Source of the DNA: Leuctra nigra
Taxonomy: Eukaryota > Arthropoda > Insecta > Plecoptera > Leuctridae
Assembly: GCA_934045905.1 (NCBI GenBank)
Contig: CAKOGZ010000083.1
Coordinates: 434,001 to 498,000, forward strand
DNA: 64,000 bases
Direction of reading: 5' to 3'
A program made the position numbers and the translations under genes. Shown piece after piece: positions 37,288 through 50,258 of the stretch (positions are counted from its first letter, which is position 1; the number at the start of each line of letters is the position of its first letter). The notes below the pieces were generated by a model. The model did not search any database. It worked only from the letters and a program-made list of their open reading frames with translations, and was not told where the DNA came from.

Positions 37288-39482
37288 AACATTAACATGT
37301 AAAAAAAAATCTCCCCTCTGCCTCCTGGAGTCGCCCGACGTTGCCCGGTCAGATAATTTTATAATAAAGTTAGGTTAGGGTAGGTTAGCGAAGCGAGCGA
37401 AGCGAGCGTAGCTGACCCTTAACAAGCTTTAACCTACAGTGACAAAAAATTGATGAAAACCTATCAGGATTGTGCCCTTCTGCTTCTGAAGGACATAAAC
37501 TAAGAAATGCGGCGTATCGGAGCGTCTGACAGAAAAAAGTGTTTTTGCACTTTTTAAGCCTCTCTCCATCAACTATATGGTGTATCATTTTCAGCTCTCT
37601 AAGAGTAATAGATTCGTCACAAAGTAGGAAACAAACAAAACTTTTTCAATATGACCTACTTCTAAAGTGGCACCCCCCTGTTTTTATCGAATTTTCTTGA
37701 TGCCTACACAACGTTATGCCGAGAAATGTAATAAAACACTTTTCGAAAAAAAATAGGCTTATAAATAAAATTATAAAAAAGAACCCCACTCTGCCCCCTT
37801 GGAGTCGCCCGACGCTGCCCTGTCAGATTATTATATAATAAAGTTAGGTTAATACAGGTTAGCGAAGCGAGCGTAGCTGACTCATCACAAGCTTTAACCT
37901 CCATTGACTAAAAAATGGATGAAAACCTAGGAAATGAGGAAAATCTAAGGAACATTGTTAATTATTACATTGTTACCTTTGTAGGCTAACCTACATTGTT
38001 GGTCAATATACATTGACAAAAAAATGGATGAAAATCTATCGGGGGTCGACCCATCAGCTTCTGAATAACATGAACAGTTAATTCCGGCGAATCGGAGAGT
38101 CTGACATAAAAAAATGTTTCTGCACTTTTTAAGCCTCTCACCATCTACTATATAGGGTAACGTTGTCAACTCTCTTAGAGTAATAGATTCGTCACAAAGT
38201 AGGAAACAAATAAAAAAATATCAATATGAGCTACTTCTAAAGTGGCACCCCCTATTTTTATTGAATTTTCTTGAAGCCTACACAACGTTATGCCGAGAAA
38301 TAAAATAAAACACTTTTCGAAAATAATAGGCTTATAAATAAAATTATAAAAAAGAACCCCACTCTGCCCCCTTGGAGTCGCCCGACGCTGCCCTGTCAGA
38401 TTATTATATAATAAAGTAAGGTTAATACAGGTTAGCGAAGCGAGCGTAGCTGACTCATCACAAGCTTTAACCTCCATTGACTAAAAAATGGATGAAAACC
38501 TAGGAAATGAGGAAAATCTAAGGAACATTGTTAATTGTTACATTGTTACCTTTGTAGGCTAACCTACATTGTTGGTCAATATACATTGACAAAAAAATGG
38601 ATGAAAATCTATCGGGGGTCGACCCATCAGCTTCTGAATAACATGAACAGTTAATTCCGGCGAATCGGAGAGTCTGACACAAAAAAGTGTTTCTGCACTT
38701 TTTAAGCCTCTCACCATCTACTGTATAGGGTAACGTTGTCAACTCTCTTAGAGTAATAGATTCGTCACAAAGTAGGAAACAAATAAAAAAATATCAATAT
38801 GAGCTACTTCTTAAGTGGCACCCCCCTATTTTTATCGAATTTTCTTGAAGCCTACACAACGTTATGCCGAGAAATGTAATAAAACACTTTTCGAAAAAAA
38901 ATAGGCTTATAAATAAAATTATAAAAAAGAACCCCACTCTGCCCCCTTGGAGTCGCCCGACGCTGCCCTGTCAGATTATTATATAATAAAGTTAGGTTAA
39001 TACAGGTTAGCGAAGCGAGCGTAGCTGACTCATCACAAGCTTTAACCTCCATTGACTAAAAAATGGATGAAAACCTAGGAAATGAGGAAAATCTAAGGAA
39101 CATTGTTAATTGTTACATTGTTACCTTTGTAGGCTAACCTACATTGTTGGTCAATATACATTGACAAAAAAATGGATGAAAATCTATCGGGGGTCGACCC
39201 ATCAGCTTCTGAATAACATGAACAGTTAATTCCGGCGAATCGGAGAGTCTGACACAAAAAAGTGTTTCTGCACTTTTTAAGCCTCTCACCATCTACTATA
39301 TAGGGTAACGTTGTCAACTCTCTTAGAGTAATAGATTCGTCACAAAGTAGGAAACAAATAAAAAAATATCAATATGAGCTACTTCTTAAGTGGCACCCCC
39401 CTATTTTTATCGAATTTTCTTGAAGCCTACACAACGTTATGCCGAGAAATGAAATAAAACACTTTTCGAAAATAATAGGCTT
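37288..39482. repeat. Satellite unit 21, SLLL
   Basis: S 37288-37760 (GTGTTTTTGCAC), L 37761-38333, L 38334-38908, L 38909-39482. The first L has AATTATTACATTG, a shortened C run and TATTGAATTTT. The second L ends with the S-type tail AATGTAATAAAAC near 38,873, a chimeric monomer. Confidence 0.95.
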
Positions 39483-41104
39483 AACATTAACATGTAAAAA
39501 AAAATCTCCCCTCTGCCTCCTGGAGTCGCCCGACGTTGCCCGGTCAGATAATTTTATAATAAAGTTAGGTTAGGGTAGGTTAGCGAAGCGAGCGAAGCGA
39601 GCGTAGCTGACCCTTAACAAGCTTTAACCTACAGTGCCAAAAAATTGATGAAAACCTATCAGGATTGTGCCCTTCTGCTTCTGAAGGACATAAACTAAGA
39701 AATGCGGCGTATCGGAGCGTCTGACAGAAAAAAGTGTTTCTGCACTTTTTAAGCCTCTCTCCATCAACTATATGGTGTATCATTTTCAGCTCTCTAAGAG
39801 TAATAGATTCGTCACAAAGTAGGAAACAAACAAAACTTTTTCAATATGACCTACTTCTAAAGTGGCACCCCCCTGTTTTTATCGAATTTTCTTGATGCCT
39901 ACACAACGTTATGCCGAGAAATGTAATAAAACACTTTTCGAAAAAAAATAGGCTTATAAATAAAATTATAAAAAAGAACCCCACTCTGCCCCCTTGGAGT
40001 CGCCCGACGCTGCCCTGTCAGATTATTATATAATAAAGTTAGGTTAATACAGGTTAGCGAAGCGAGCGTAGCTGACTCATCACAAGCTTTAACCTCCATT
40101 GACTAAAAAATGGATGAAAACCTAGGAAATGAGGAAAATCTAAGGAACATTGTTAATTGTTACATTGTTACCTTTGTAGGCTAACCTACATTGTTGGTCA
40201 ATATACATTGACAAAAAAATGGATGAAAATCTATCGGGGGTCGACCCATCAGCTTCTGAATAACATGAACAGTTAATTCCGGCGAATCGGAGAGTCTGAC
40301 ATAAAAAAATGTTTCTGCACTTTTTAAGCCTCTCACCATCTACTATATAGGGTAACGTTGTCAACTCTCTTAGAGTAATAGATTCGTCACAAAGTAGGAA
40401 ACAAATAAGAAAATATCAATATGAGCTACTTCTAAAGTGGCACCCCCCTATTTTTATCGAATTTTCTTGAAGCCTACACAACGTTATGCCGAGAAATGAA
40501 ATAAAACACTTTTCGAAAATAATAGGCTTATAAATAAAATTATAAAAAAGAACCCCACTCTGCCCCCTTGGAGTCGCCCGACGCTGCCCTGTCAGATTAT
40601 TATATAATAAAGTAAGGTTAATACAGGTTAGCGAAGCGAGCGTAGCTGACTCATCACAAGCTTTAACCTCCATTGACTAAAAAATGGATGAAAACCTAGG
40701 AAATGAAGAAAATCTAAGGAACATTGTTAATTGTTACATTGTTACCTTCGTAGGCTAACCTACATTGTTGGTCAATATACATTGACAAAAAAAATGGATG
40801 AAAATCTATCGGGGGTCGACCCATCAGCTTCTGAATAACATGAACAGTTAATTCCGGCGAATCGGAGAGTCTGACATAAAAAAGTGTTTCTGCACTTTTT
40901 AAGCCTCTCACCATCTACTATATAGGGTAACGTTGTCAACTCTCTTAGAGTAATAGATTCGTCACAAAGTAGGAAACAAATAAAAAAATATCAATATGAG
41001 CTACTTCTAAAGTGGCACTCCCCTATTTTTATCGAATTTTCGTGAAGCCTACACAACGTTATGCCGAGAAATGAAATAAAACACTTTTCGAAAATAATAG
41101 GCTT
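39483..41104. repeat. Satellite unit 22, SLL
   Basis: S 39483-39955 (GTGCC type), L 39956-40529, L 40530-41104. The second L has private TTACCTTCGTAGG, then GGCACTCCCC and TTTTCGTGAAGCC, which also end unit 24. Confidence 0.95.
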
Positions 41105-42726
41105 AACATTAACATGTAAAAAAAAATCTCCCCTCTGCCTCCTGGAGTCGCCCGACGTTGCCCGGTCAGATAATTTTATAATAAAGTTAGGTTAGGGTAG
41201 GTTAGCGAAGCGAGCGAAGCGAGCGTAGCTGACCCTTAACAAGCTTTAACCTACAGTGACAAAAAATTGATGAAAACCTATCAGGATTGTGCCCTTCTGC
41301 TTCTGAAGGACATAAACCAAGAAATGCGGCGTATCGGAGCGTCTGACAGAAAAAAGTGTTTCTGCACTTTTTAAGCCTCTCTCCATCATCTATATGGTGT
41401 ATCATTTTCAGCTCTCTAAGAGTAATAGATTCGTCACAAAGTAGGAAACAAACAAAACTTTTTCAATATGACCTACTTCTAAAGTGGCACCCCCCTGTTT
41501 TTATCGAATTTTCTTGATGCCTACACAACGTTATGCCGAGAAATGTAATAAAACACTTTTCGAAAAAAAATAGGCTTATAAATAAAATTATAAAAAAGAA
41601 CCCCACTCTGCCCCCTTGGAGTCGCCCGACGCTGCCCTGTCAGATTATTATATAATAAAGTTAAGTTAATACAGGTTAGCGAAGCGAGCGTAGCTGACTC
41701 ATCACAAGCTTTAACCTCCATTGACTTAAAAATGGATGAAAACCTAGGAAATGAGGAAAATCTAAGGAACATTGTTAATTGTTACATTGTTACCTTTGTA
41801 GGCTAACCTACATTGTTGGTCAATATACATTGACAAAAAAATGGATGAAAATCTATCGGGGGTCGACCCATCAGCTTCTGAATAACATGAACAGTTAATT
41901 CCGGCGAATCGGAGAGTCTGACATAAAAAAGTGTTTCTGCACTTTTTAAGCCTCTCACCATCTACTATATAGGGTAACGTTGTCAACTCTCTTAGAGTAA
42001 TAGATTCGTCACAAAGTAGGAAACAAATAAAAAAATATCAATATGAGCTACTTCTAAAGTGGCACCCCCCTATTTTTATCGAATTTTCTTGAAGCCTACA
42101 CAACGTTATGCCGAGAAATGAAATAAAACACTTTTCGAAAAAAAATAGGCTTATAAATAAAATTATAAAAAAGAACCCCACTCTGCTCCCTTGGAGTCGC
42201 CCGACGCTGCCCTGTCAGATTATTATATAATAAAGTTAGGTTAATACAGGTTAGCGAAGCGAGCGTAGCTGACTCATCACAAGCTTTAACCTCCATTGAC
42301 TAAAAAATGGATGAAAACCTAGGAAATGAGGAAAATCTAAGGAACATTGTTAATTGTTACATTGTTACCTTTGTAGGCTAACCTACATTGTTGGTCAATA
42401 TACATTGACAAAAAAATGGATGAAAATCTATCGGGGGTCGACCCATCAGCTTCTGAATAACATAAACAGTTAATTCCGGCGAATCGGAGAGTCTGACACA
42501 AAAAAGTGTTTCTGCACTTTTTAAGCCTCTCACCATCTACTATATAGGGTAACGTTGTCAACTCTCTTAGAGTAATAGATTCGTCACAAAGTAGGAAACA
42601 AATAAAAAAATATCAATATGAGCTACTTCTTAAGTGGCACCCCCCTATTTTTATCGAATTTTCTTGAAGCCTACACAACGTTATGCCGAGAAATGAAATA
42701 AAACACTTTTCGAAAATAATAGGCTT
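41105..42726. repeat. Satellite unit 23, SLL
   Basis: S 41105-41577 (CATAAACCAAG), L 41578-42152, L 42153-42726 (CTCTGCTCCC, ACATAAACAG). Repeated as unit 25 at an offset of 2,668 bp. Confidence 0.95.
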
Positions 42727-43772
42727 AACATTAACATGTAAAAAAAAATCTCCCCTCTGCCTCCTGGAGTCGCCCGACGTTGCCCGGTCAGATAATTTTA
42801 TAATAAAGTTAGGTTAGGGTAGGTTAGCGAAGCGAGCGAAGCGAGCGTAGCTGACCCTTAACAAGCTTTAACCTACAGTGACAAAAAATTGATGAAAACC
42901 TATCAGGATTGTGCCCTTCTGCTTCTGAAGGACATAAACTAAGAAATGCGGCGTATCGGAGCGTCTGACAGAAAAAAGTGTTTCTGCACATTTTAAGCCT
43001 CTCTCCATCAACTATATGGTGTATCATTTTCAGCTCTCTAAGAGTAATAAATTCGTCACAAAGTAGGAAACAAACAAAACTTTTTCAATATGACCTACTT
43101 CTAAAGTGGCACCCCCCTGTTTTTATCGAATTTTCTTGATGCCTACACAACGTTATGCCGAGAAATGTAATAAAACACTTTTCGAAAAAAAATAGGCTTA
43201 TAAATAAAATTATAAAAAAGAACCCCACTCTGCCCCCTTGGAGTCGCCCGACGCTGCCCTGTCAGATTATTATATAATAAAGTTAGGTTAATACAGGTTA
43301 GCGAAGCGAGCGTAGCTGACTCATCACAAGCTTTAACCTCCATTGACTAAAAAATGGATGAAAACCTAGGAAATGAGGAAAATCTAAGGAACATTGTTAA
43401 TTGTTACATTGTTACCTTTGTAGGCTAACTTCATTGTTGGTCAATATACATTGACAAAAAAATGGATGAAAATCTATCGGGGGTCGACCCATCAGCTTCT
43501 GAATAACATGAACAGTTAATTCCGGCGAATCGGAGAGTCTGACATAAAAAAGTGTTTCTGCACTTTTTAAGCCTCTCACCATCTACTATATAGGGTAACG
43601 TTGTCAACTCTCTTAGAGTAATAGATTCGTCACAAAGTAGGAAACAAATAAAAAAATATCAATATGAGCTACTTCTAAAGTGGCACTCCCCTATTTTTAT
43701 CGAATTTTCGTGAAGCCTACACAACGTTATGCCGAGAAATGAAATAAAACACTTTTCGAAAATAATAGGCTT
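42727..43772. repeat. Satellite unit 24, SL (only one-L unit)
   Basis: S 42727-43199 (GCACATTTT, TAATAAATTCG), L 43200-43772. The L starts like the first L of unit 26 (GGCTAACTTCATTG at about 43,425) and ends like the second L of unit 22 (GGCACTCCCC, TTTTCGTGAAGCC). It is the recombination junction of the 2,668-bp duplication. Confidence 0.95.
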
Positions 43773-45394
43773 AACATTAACATGTAAAAAAAAATCTCCC
43801 CTCTGCCTCCTGGAGTCGCCCGACGTTGCCCGGTCAGATAATTTTATAATAAAGTTAGGTTAGGGTAGGTTAGCGAAGCGAGCGAAGCGAGCGTAGCTGA
43901 CCCTTAACAAGCTTTAACCTACAGTGACAAAAAATTGATGAAAACCTATCAGGATTGTGCCCTTCTGCTTCTGAAGGACATAAACCAAGAAATGCGGCGT
44001 ATCGGAGCGTCTGACAGAAAAAAGTGTTTCTGCACTTTTTAAGCCTCTCTCCATCATCTATATGGTGTATCATTTTCAGCTCTCTAAGAGTAATAGATTC
44101 GTCACAAAGTAGGAAACAAACAAAACTTTTTCAATATGACCTACTTCTAAAGTGGCACCCCCCTGTTTTTATCGAATTTTCTTGATGCCTACACAACGTT
44201 ATGCCGAGAAATGTAATAAAACACTTTTCGAAAAAAAATAGGCTTATAAATAAAATTATAAAAAAGAACCCCACTCTGCCCCCTTGGAGTCGCCCGACGC
44301 TGCCCTGTCAGATTATTATATAATAAAGTTAAGTTAATACAGGTTAGCGAAGCGAGCGTAGCTGACTCATCACAAGCTTTAACCTCCATTGACTTAAAAA
44401 TGGATGAAAACCTAGGAAATGAGGAAAATCTAAGGAACATTGTTAATTGTTACATTGTTACCTTTGTAGGCTAACCTACATTGTTGGTCAATATACATTG
44501 ACAAAAAAATGGATGAAAATCTATCGGGGGTCGACCCATCAGCTTCTGAATAACATGAACAGTTAATTCCGGCGAATCGGAGAGTCTGACATAAAAAAGT
44601 GTTTCTGCACTTTTTAAGCCTCTCACCATCTACTATATAGGGTAACGTTGTCAACTCTCTTAGAGTAATAGATTCGTCACAAAGTAGGAAACAAATAAAA
44701 AAATATCAATATGAGCTACTTCTAAAGTGGCACCCCCCTATTTTTATCGAATTTTCTTGAAGCCTACACAACGTTATGCCGAGAAATGAAATAAAACACT
44801 TTTCGAAAAAAAATAGGCTTATAAATAAAATTATAAAAAAGAACCCCACTCTGCTCCCTTGGAGTCGCCCGACGCTGCCCTGTCAGATTATTATATAATA
44901 AAGTTAGGTTAATACAGGTTAGCGAAGCGAGCGTAGCTGACTCATCACAAGCTTTAACCTCCATTGACTAAAAAATGGATGAAAACCTAGGAAATGAGGA
45001 AAATCTAAGGAACATTGTTAATTGTTACATTGTTACCTTTGTAGGCTAACCTACATTGTTGGTCAATATACATTGACAAAAAAATGGATGAAAATCTATC
45101 GGGGGTCGACCCATCAGCTTCTGAATAACATAAACAGTTAATTCCGGCGAATCGGAGAGTCTGACACAAAAAAGTGTTTCTGCACTTTTTAAGCCTCTCA
45201 CCATCTACTATATAGGGTAACGTTGTCAACTCTCTTAGAGTAATAGATTCGTCACAAAGTAGGAAACAAATAAAAAAATATCAATATGAGCTACTTCTTA
45301 AGTGGCACCCCCCTATTTTTATCGAATTTTCTTGAAGCCTACACAACGTTATGCCGAGAAATGAAATAAAACACTTTTCGAAAATAATAGGCTT
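43773..45394. repeat. Satellite unit 25, SLL
   Basis: S 43773-44245, L 44246-44820, L 44821-45394. Copy of unit 23 with CATAAACCAAG and CTCTGCTCCC. Confidence 0.95.
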
Positions 45395-46440
45395 AACATT
45401 AACATGTAAAAAAAAATCTCCCCTCTGCCTCCTGGAGTCGCCCGACGTTGCCCGGTCAGATAATTTTATAATAAAGTTAGGTTAGGGTAGGTTAGCGAAG
45501 CGAGCGAAGCGAGCGTAGCTGACCCTTAACAAGCTTTAACCTACAGTGACAAAAAATTGATGAAAACCTATCAGGATTGTGCCCTTCTGCTTCTGAAGGA
45601 CATAAACTAAGAAATGCGGCGTATCGGAGCGTCTGACAGAAAAAAGTGTTTCTGCACATTTTAAGCCTCTCTCCATCAACTATATGGTGTATCATTTTCA
45701 GCTCTCTAAGAGTAATAAATTCGTCACAAAGTAGGAAACAAACAAAACTTTTTCAATATGACCTACTTCTAAAGTGGCACCCCCCTGTTTTTATCGAATT
45801 TTCTTGATGCCTACACAACGTTATGCCGAGAAATGTAATAAAACACTTTTCGAAAAAAAATAGGCTTATAAATAAAATTATAAAAAAGAACCCCACTCTG
45901 CCCCCTTGGAGTCGCCCGACGCTGCCCTGTCAGATTATTATATAATAAAGTTAGGTTAATACAGGTTAGCGAAGCGAGCGTAGCTGACTCATCACAAGCT
46001 TTAACCTCCATTGACTAAAAAATGGATGAAAACCTAGGAAATGAGGAAAATCTAAGGAACATTGTTAATTGTTACATTGTTACCTTTGTAGGCTAACTTC
46101 ATTGTTGGTCAATATACATTGACAAAAAAATGGATGAAAATCTATCGGGGGTCGACCCATCAGCTTCTGAATAACATGAACAGTTAATTCCGGCGAATCG
46201 GAGAGTCTGACATAAAAAAGTGTTTCTGCACTTTTTAAGCCTCTCACCATCTACTATATAGGGTAACGTTGTCAACTCTCTTAGAGTAATAGATTCGTCA
46301 CAAAGTAGGAAACAAATAAAAAAATATCAATATGAGCTACTTCTAAAGTGGCACCCCCCTATTTTTATCGAATTTTCTTGAAGCCTACACAACGTTATGC
46401 CGAGAAATGAAATAAAACACTTTTCGAAAAAAAATAGGCT
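43773..46440. repeat. 2,668-bp tandem duplication, copy 2
   Basis: Unit 25 and the first two monomers of unit 26. Shares CATAAACCAAG, CTCTGCTCCC, GCACATTTT and GGCTAACTTCATTG with copy 1. Similarity ends between about 46,100 and 46,350, where GGCACCCCCC replaces GGCACTCCCC. Confidence 0.88.
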
Positions 46441-47015
46441 TATAAATAAAATTATAAAAAAGAACCCCACTCTGCCCCCTTGGAGTCGCCCGACGCTGCC
46501 CTGTCAGATTATTATATAATAAAGTTAGGTTAATACAGGTTAGCGAAGCGAGCGTAGCTGACTCATCACAAGCTTTAACCTCCATTGACTAAAAAATGGA
46601 TGAAAACCTAGGAAATGAGGAAAATCTAAGGAACATTGTTAATTGTTACATTGTTACCTTTGTAGGCTAACCTACATTGTTGGTCAATATACATTGACAA
46701 AAAAATGGATGAAAATCTATCGGGGGTCGACCCATCAGCTTCTGAATAACATAAACAGTTAATTCCGGCGAATCGGAGAGTCTGACACAAAAAAGTGTTT
46801 CTGCACTTTTTAAGCCTCTCACCATCTACTATATAGGGTAACGTTGTCAACTCTCTTAGAGTAATAGATTCGTCACAAAGAAGGAAACAAATAAAAAAAT
46901 ATCAATATGAGCTACTTCTTAAGTGGCACCCCCCTATTTTTATCGAATTTTCTTGAAGCCTACACAACGTTATGCCGAGAAATGAAATAAAACACTTTTC
47001 GAAAATAATAGGCTT
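45395..47015. repeat. Satellite unit 26, SLL
   Basis: S 45395-45867 (as in unit 24), L 45868-46441 (GGCTAACTTCATTG, 1 bp short), L 46442-47015 (ACATAAACAG, CAAAGAAGG). Matches unit 32 at an offset of 9,730 bp. Confidence 0.95.
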
Positions 47016-48637
47016 AACATTAACATGTAAAAAAAAATCTCCCCTCTGCCTCCTGGAGTCGCCCGACGTTGCCCGGTCAGATAATTTTATAATAAAGTTA
47101 GGTTAGGGTAGGTTAGCGAAGCGAGCGAAGCGAGCGTAGCTGACCCTTAACAAGCTTTAACCTACAGTGCCAAAAAATTGATGAAAACCTATCAGGATTG
47201 TGCCCTTCTGCTTCTGAAGGACATAAACTAAGAAATGCGGCGTATCGGAGCGTCTGACAGAAAAAAGTGTTTCTGCACTTTTTAAGCCTCTCTCCATCAA
47301 CTATATGGTGTATCATTTTCAGCTCTCTAAGAGTAATAGATTCGTCACAAAGTAGGAAACAAACAAAACTTTTTCAATATGACCTACTTCTAAAGTGGCA
47401 CCCCCCTGTTTTTATCGAATTTTCTTGATGCCTACACAACGTTATGCCGAGAAATGTAATAAAACACTTTTCGAAAAAAAATAGGCTTATAAATAAAATT
47501 ATAAAAAAGAACCCCACTCTGCCCCCTTGGAGTCGCCCGACGCTGCCCTGTCAGATTATTATATAATAAAGTTAGGTTAATACAGGTTAGCGAAGCGAGC
47601 GTAGCTGACTCATCACAAGCTTTAACCTCCATTGACTAAAAAATGGATGAAAACCTAGGAAATGAGGAAAATCTAAGGAACATTGTTAATTGTTACATTG
47701 TTACCTTTGTAGGCTAACCTACATTGTTGGTCAATATACATTGACAAAAAAATGGATGAAAATCTATCGGGGGTCGACCCATCAGCTTCTGAATAACATG
47801 AACAGTTAATTCCGGCGAATCGGAGAGTCTGACATAAAAAAATGTTTCTGCACTTTTTAAGCCTCTCACCATCTACTATATAGGGTAACGTTGTCAACTC
47901 TCTTAGAGTAATAGATTCGTCACAAAGTAGGAAACAAATAAGAAAATATCAATATGAGCTACTTCTAAAGTGGCACCCCCCTATTTTTATCGAATTTTCT
48001 TGAAGCCTACACAACGTTATGCCGAGAAATGAAATAAAACACTTTTCGAAAATAATAGGCTTATAAATAAAATTATAAAAAAGAACCCCACTCTGCCCCC
48101 TTGGAGTCGCCCGACGCTGCCCTGTCAGATTATTATATAATAAAGTAAGGTTAATACAGGTTAGCGAAGCGAGCGTAGCTGACTCATCACAAGCTTTAAC
48201 CTCCATTGACTAAAAAATGGATGAAAACCTAGGAAATGAAGAAAATCTAAGGAACATTGTTAATTGTTACATTGTTACCTTTGTAGGCTAACCTACATTG
48301 TTGGTCAATATACATTGACAAAAAAAATGGATGAAAATCTATCGGGGGTCGACCCATCAGCTTCTGAATAACATGAACAGTTAATTCCGGCGAATCGGAG
48401 AGTCTGACATAAAAAAGTGTTTCTGCACTTTTTAAGCCTCTCACCATCTACTATATAGGGTAACGTTGTCAACTCTCTTAGAGTAATAGATTCGTCACAA
48501 AGTAGGAAACAAATAAAAAAATATCAATATGAGCTACTTCTAAAGTGGCACTCCCCTATTTTTATCGAATTTTCTTGAAGCCTACACAACGTTATGCCGA
48601 GAAATGAAATAAAACACTTTTCGAAAATAATAGGCTT
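47016..48637. repeat. Satellite unit 27, SLL (GTGCC type)
   Basis: S 47016-47488, L 47489-48062 (AAAAAAATGTTTCTG), L 48063-48637 ending with GGCACTCCCC. Closest relatives are units 29 and 33. Confidence 0.95.
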
Positions 48638-50258
48638 AACATTAACATGTAAAAAAAAATCTCCCCTCTGCCTCCTGGAGTCGCCCGACGTTGCCCGGTC
48701 AGATAATTTTATAATAAAGTTAGGTTAGGGTAGGTTAGCGAAGCGAGCGAAGCGAGCGTAGCTGACCCTTAACAAGCTTTAACCTACAGTGACAAAAAAT
48801 TGATGAAAACCTATCAGGATTGTGCCCTTCTGCTTCTGAAGGACATAAACTAAGAAATGCGGCGTATCGGAGCGTCTGACAGAAAAAAGTGTTTCTGCAC
48901 TTTTTAAGCCTCTCTCCATTATCTATATGGTGTATCATTTTCAGCTCTCTAAGAGTAATAGTTTCGTCACAAAGTAGGAAACAAACAAAACTTTTTCAAT
49001 ATGACCTACTTCTAAAGTGGCACCCCCCTGTTTTTATCGAATTTTCTTGATGCCTACACAACGTTATGCCGAGAAATGTAATAAAACACTTTTCGAAAAA
49101 AAATAGGCTTATAAATAAAATTATAAAAAAGAACCCCACTCTGCCCCCTTGGAGTCGCCCGACGCTGCCCTGTCAGATTATTATATAATAAAGTTAGGTT
49201 AATACAGGTTAGCGAAGCGAGCGTAGCTGACTCATCACAAGCTTTAACCTCCATTGACTAAAAAATGGATGAAAACCTAGGAAATGAGGAAAATCTAAGG
49301 AACATTGTTAATTGTTACATTGTTACCTTTGTAGGCTAACTTCATTGTTGGTCAATATACATTGACAAAAAAATGGATGAAAATCTATCGGGGGTCGACC
49401 CATCAGCTTCTGAATAACATGAACAGTTAATTCCGGCGAATCGGAGAGTCTGACATAAAAAAGTGTTTCTGCACTTTTTAAGCCTCTCACCATCTACTAT
49501 ATAGGGTAACGTTGTCAACTCTCTTAGAGTAATAGATTCGTCACAAAGTAGGAAACAAATAAAAAAATATCAATATGAGCTACTTCTAAAGTGGCACCCC
49601 CCTATTTTTATCGAATTTTCTTGAAGCCTACACAACGTTATGCCGAGAAATGAAATAAAACACTTTTCGAAAAAAAATAGGCTTATAAATAAAATTATAA
49701 AAAAGAACCCCACTCTGCCCCCTTGGAGTCGCCCGACGCTGCCCTGTCAGATTATTATATAATAAAGTTAGGTTAATACAGGTTAGCGAAGCGAGCGTAG
49801 CTGACTCATCACAAGCTTTAACCTCCATTGACTAAAAAATGGATGAAAACCTAGGAAATGAGGAAAATCTAAGGAACATTGTTAATTGTTACATTGTTAC
49901 CTTTGTAGGCTAACCTACATTGTTGGTCAATATACATTGACAAAAAAATGGATGAAAATCTATCGGGGGTCGACCCATCAGCTTCTGAATAACATAAACA
50001 GTTAATTCCGGCGAATCGGAGAGTCTGACACAAAAAAGTGTTTCTGCACTTTTTAAGCCTCTCACCATCTACTATATAGGGTAACGTTGTCAACTCTCTT
50101 AGAGTAATAGATTCGTCACAAAGAAGGAAACAAATAAAAAAATATCAATATGAGCTACTTCTTAAGTGGCACCCCCCTATTTTTATCGAATTTTCTTGAA
50201 GCCTACACAACGTTATGCCGAGAAATGAAATAAAACACTTTTCGAAAATAATAGGCTT
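48638..50258. repeat. Satellite unit 28, SLL
   Basis: S 48638-49110 (CTCCATTATCTAT, private ATAGTTTCG), L 49111-49684 (GGCTAACTTCATTG), L 49685-50258. The S matches that of unit 34. The L pair matches unit 26. Confidence 0.95.

Larger units (their letters stand above)
41105..43772. repeat. 2,668-bp tandem duplication, copy 1
   Basis: Units 23 and 24 (SLL+SL). The true left breakpoint lies somewhere in about 40,773-41,010, since GGCACTCCCC and TTTTCGTGAAGCC precede both copies. Monomer boundaries are used here for convenience. Confidence 0.88.
44430..48955. repeat. Segment similar to 54,160-58,685 at an offset of 9,730 bp, copy 1
   Basis: Runs from the later part of unit 25 through the S of unit 28 and carries the same ordered variant set as 54,160-58,685. 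Edges are approximate. The offset equals six 1.62-kb units. Confidence 0.75.
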
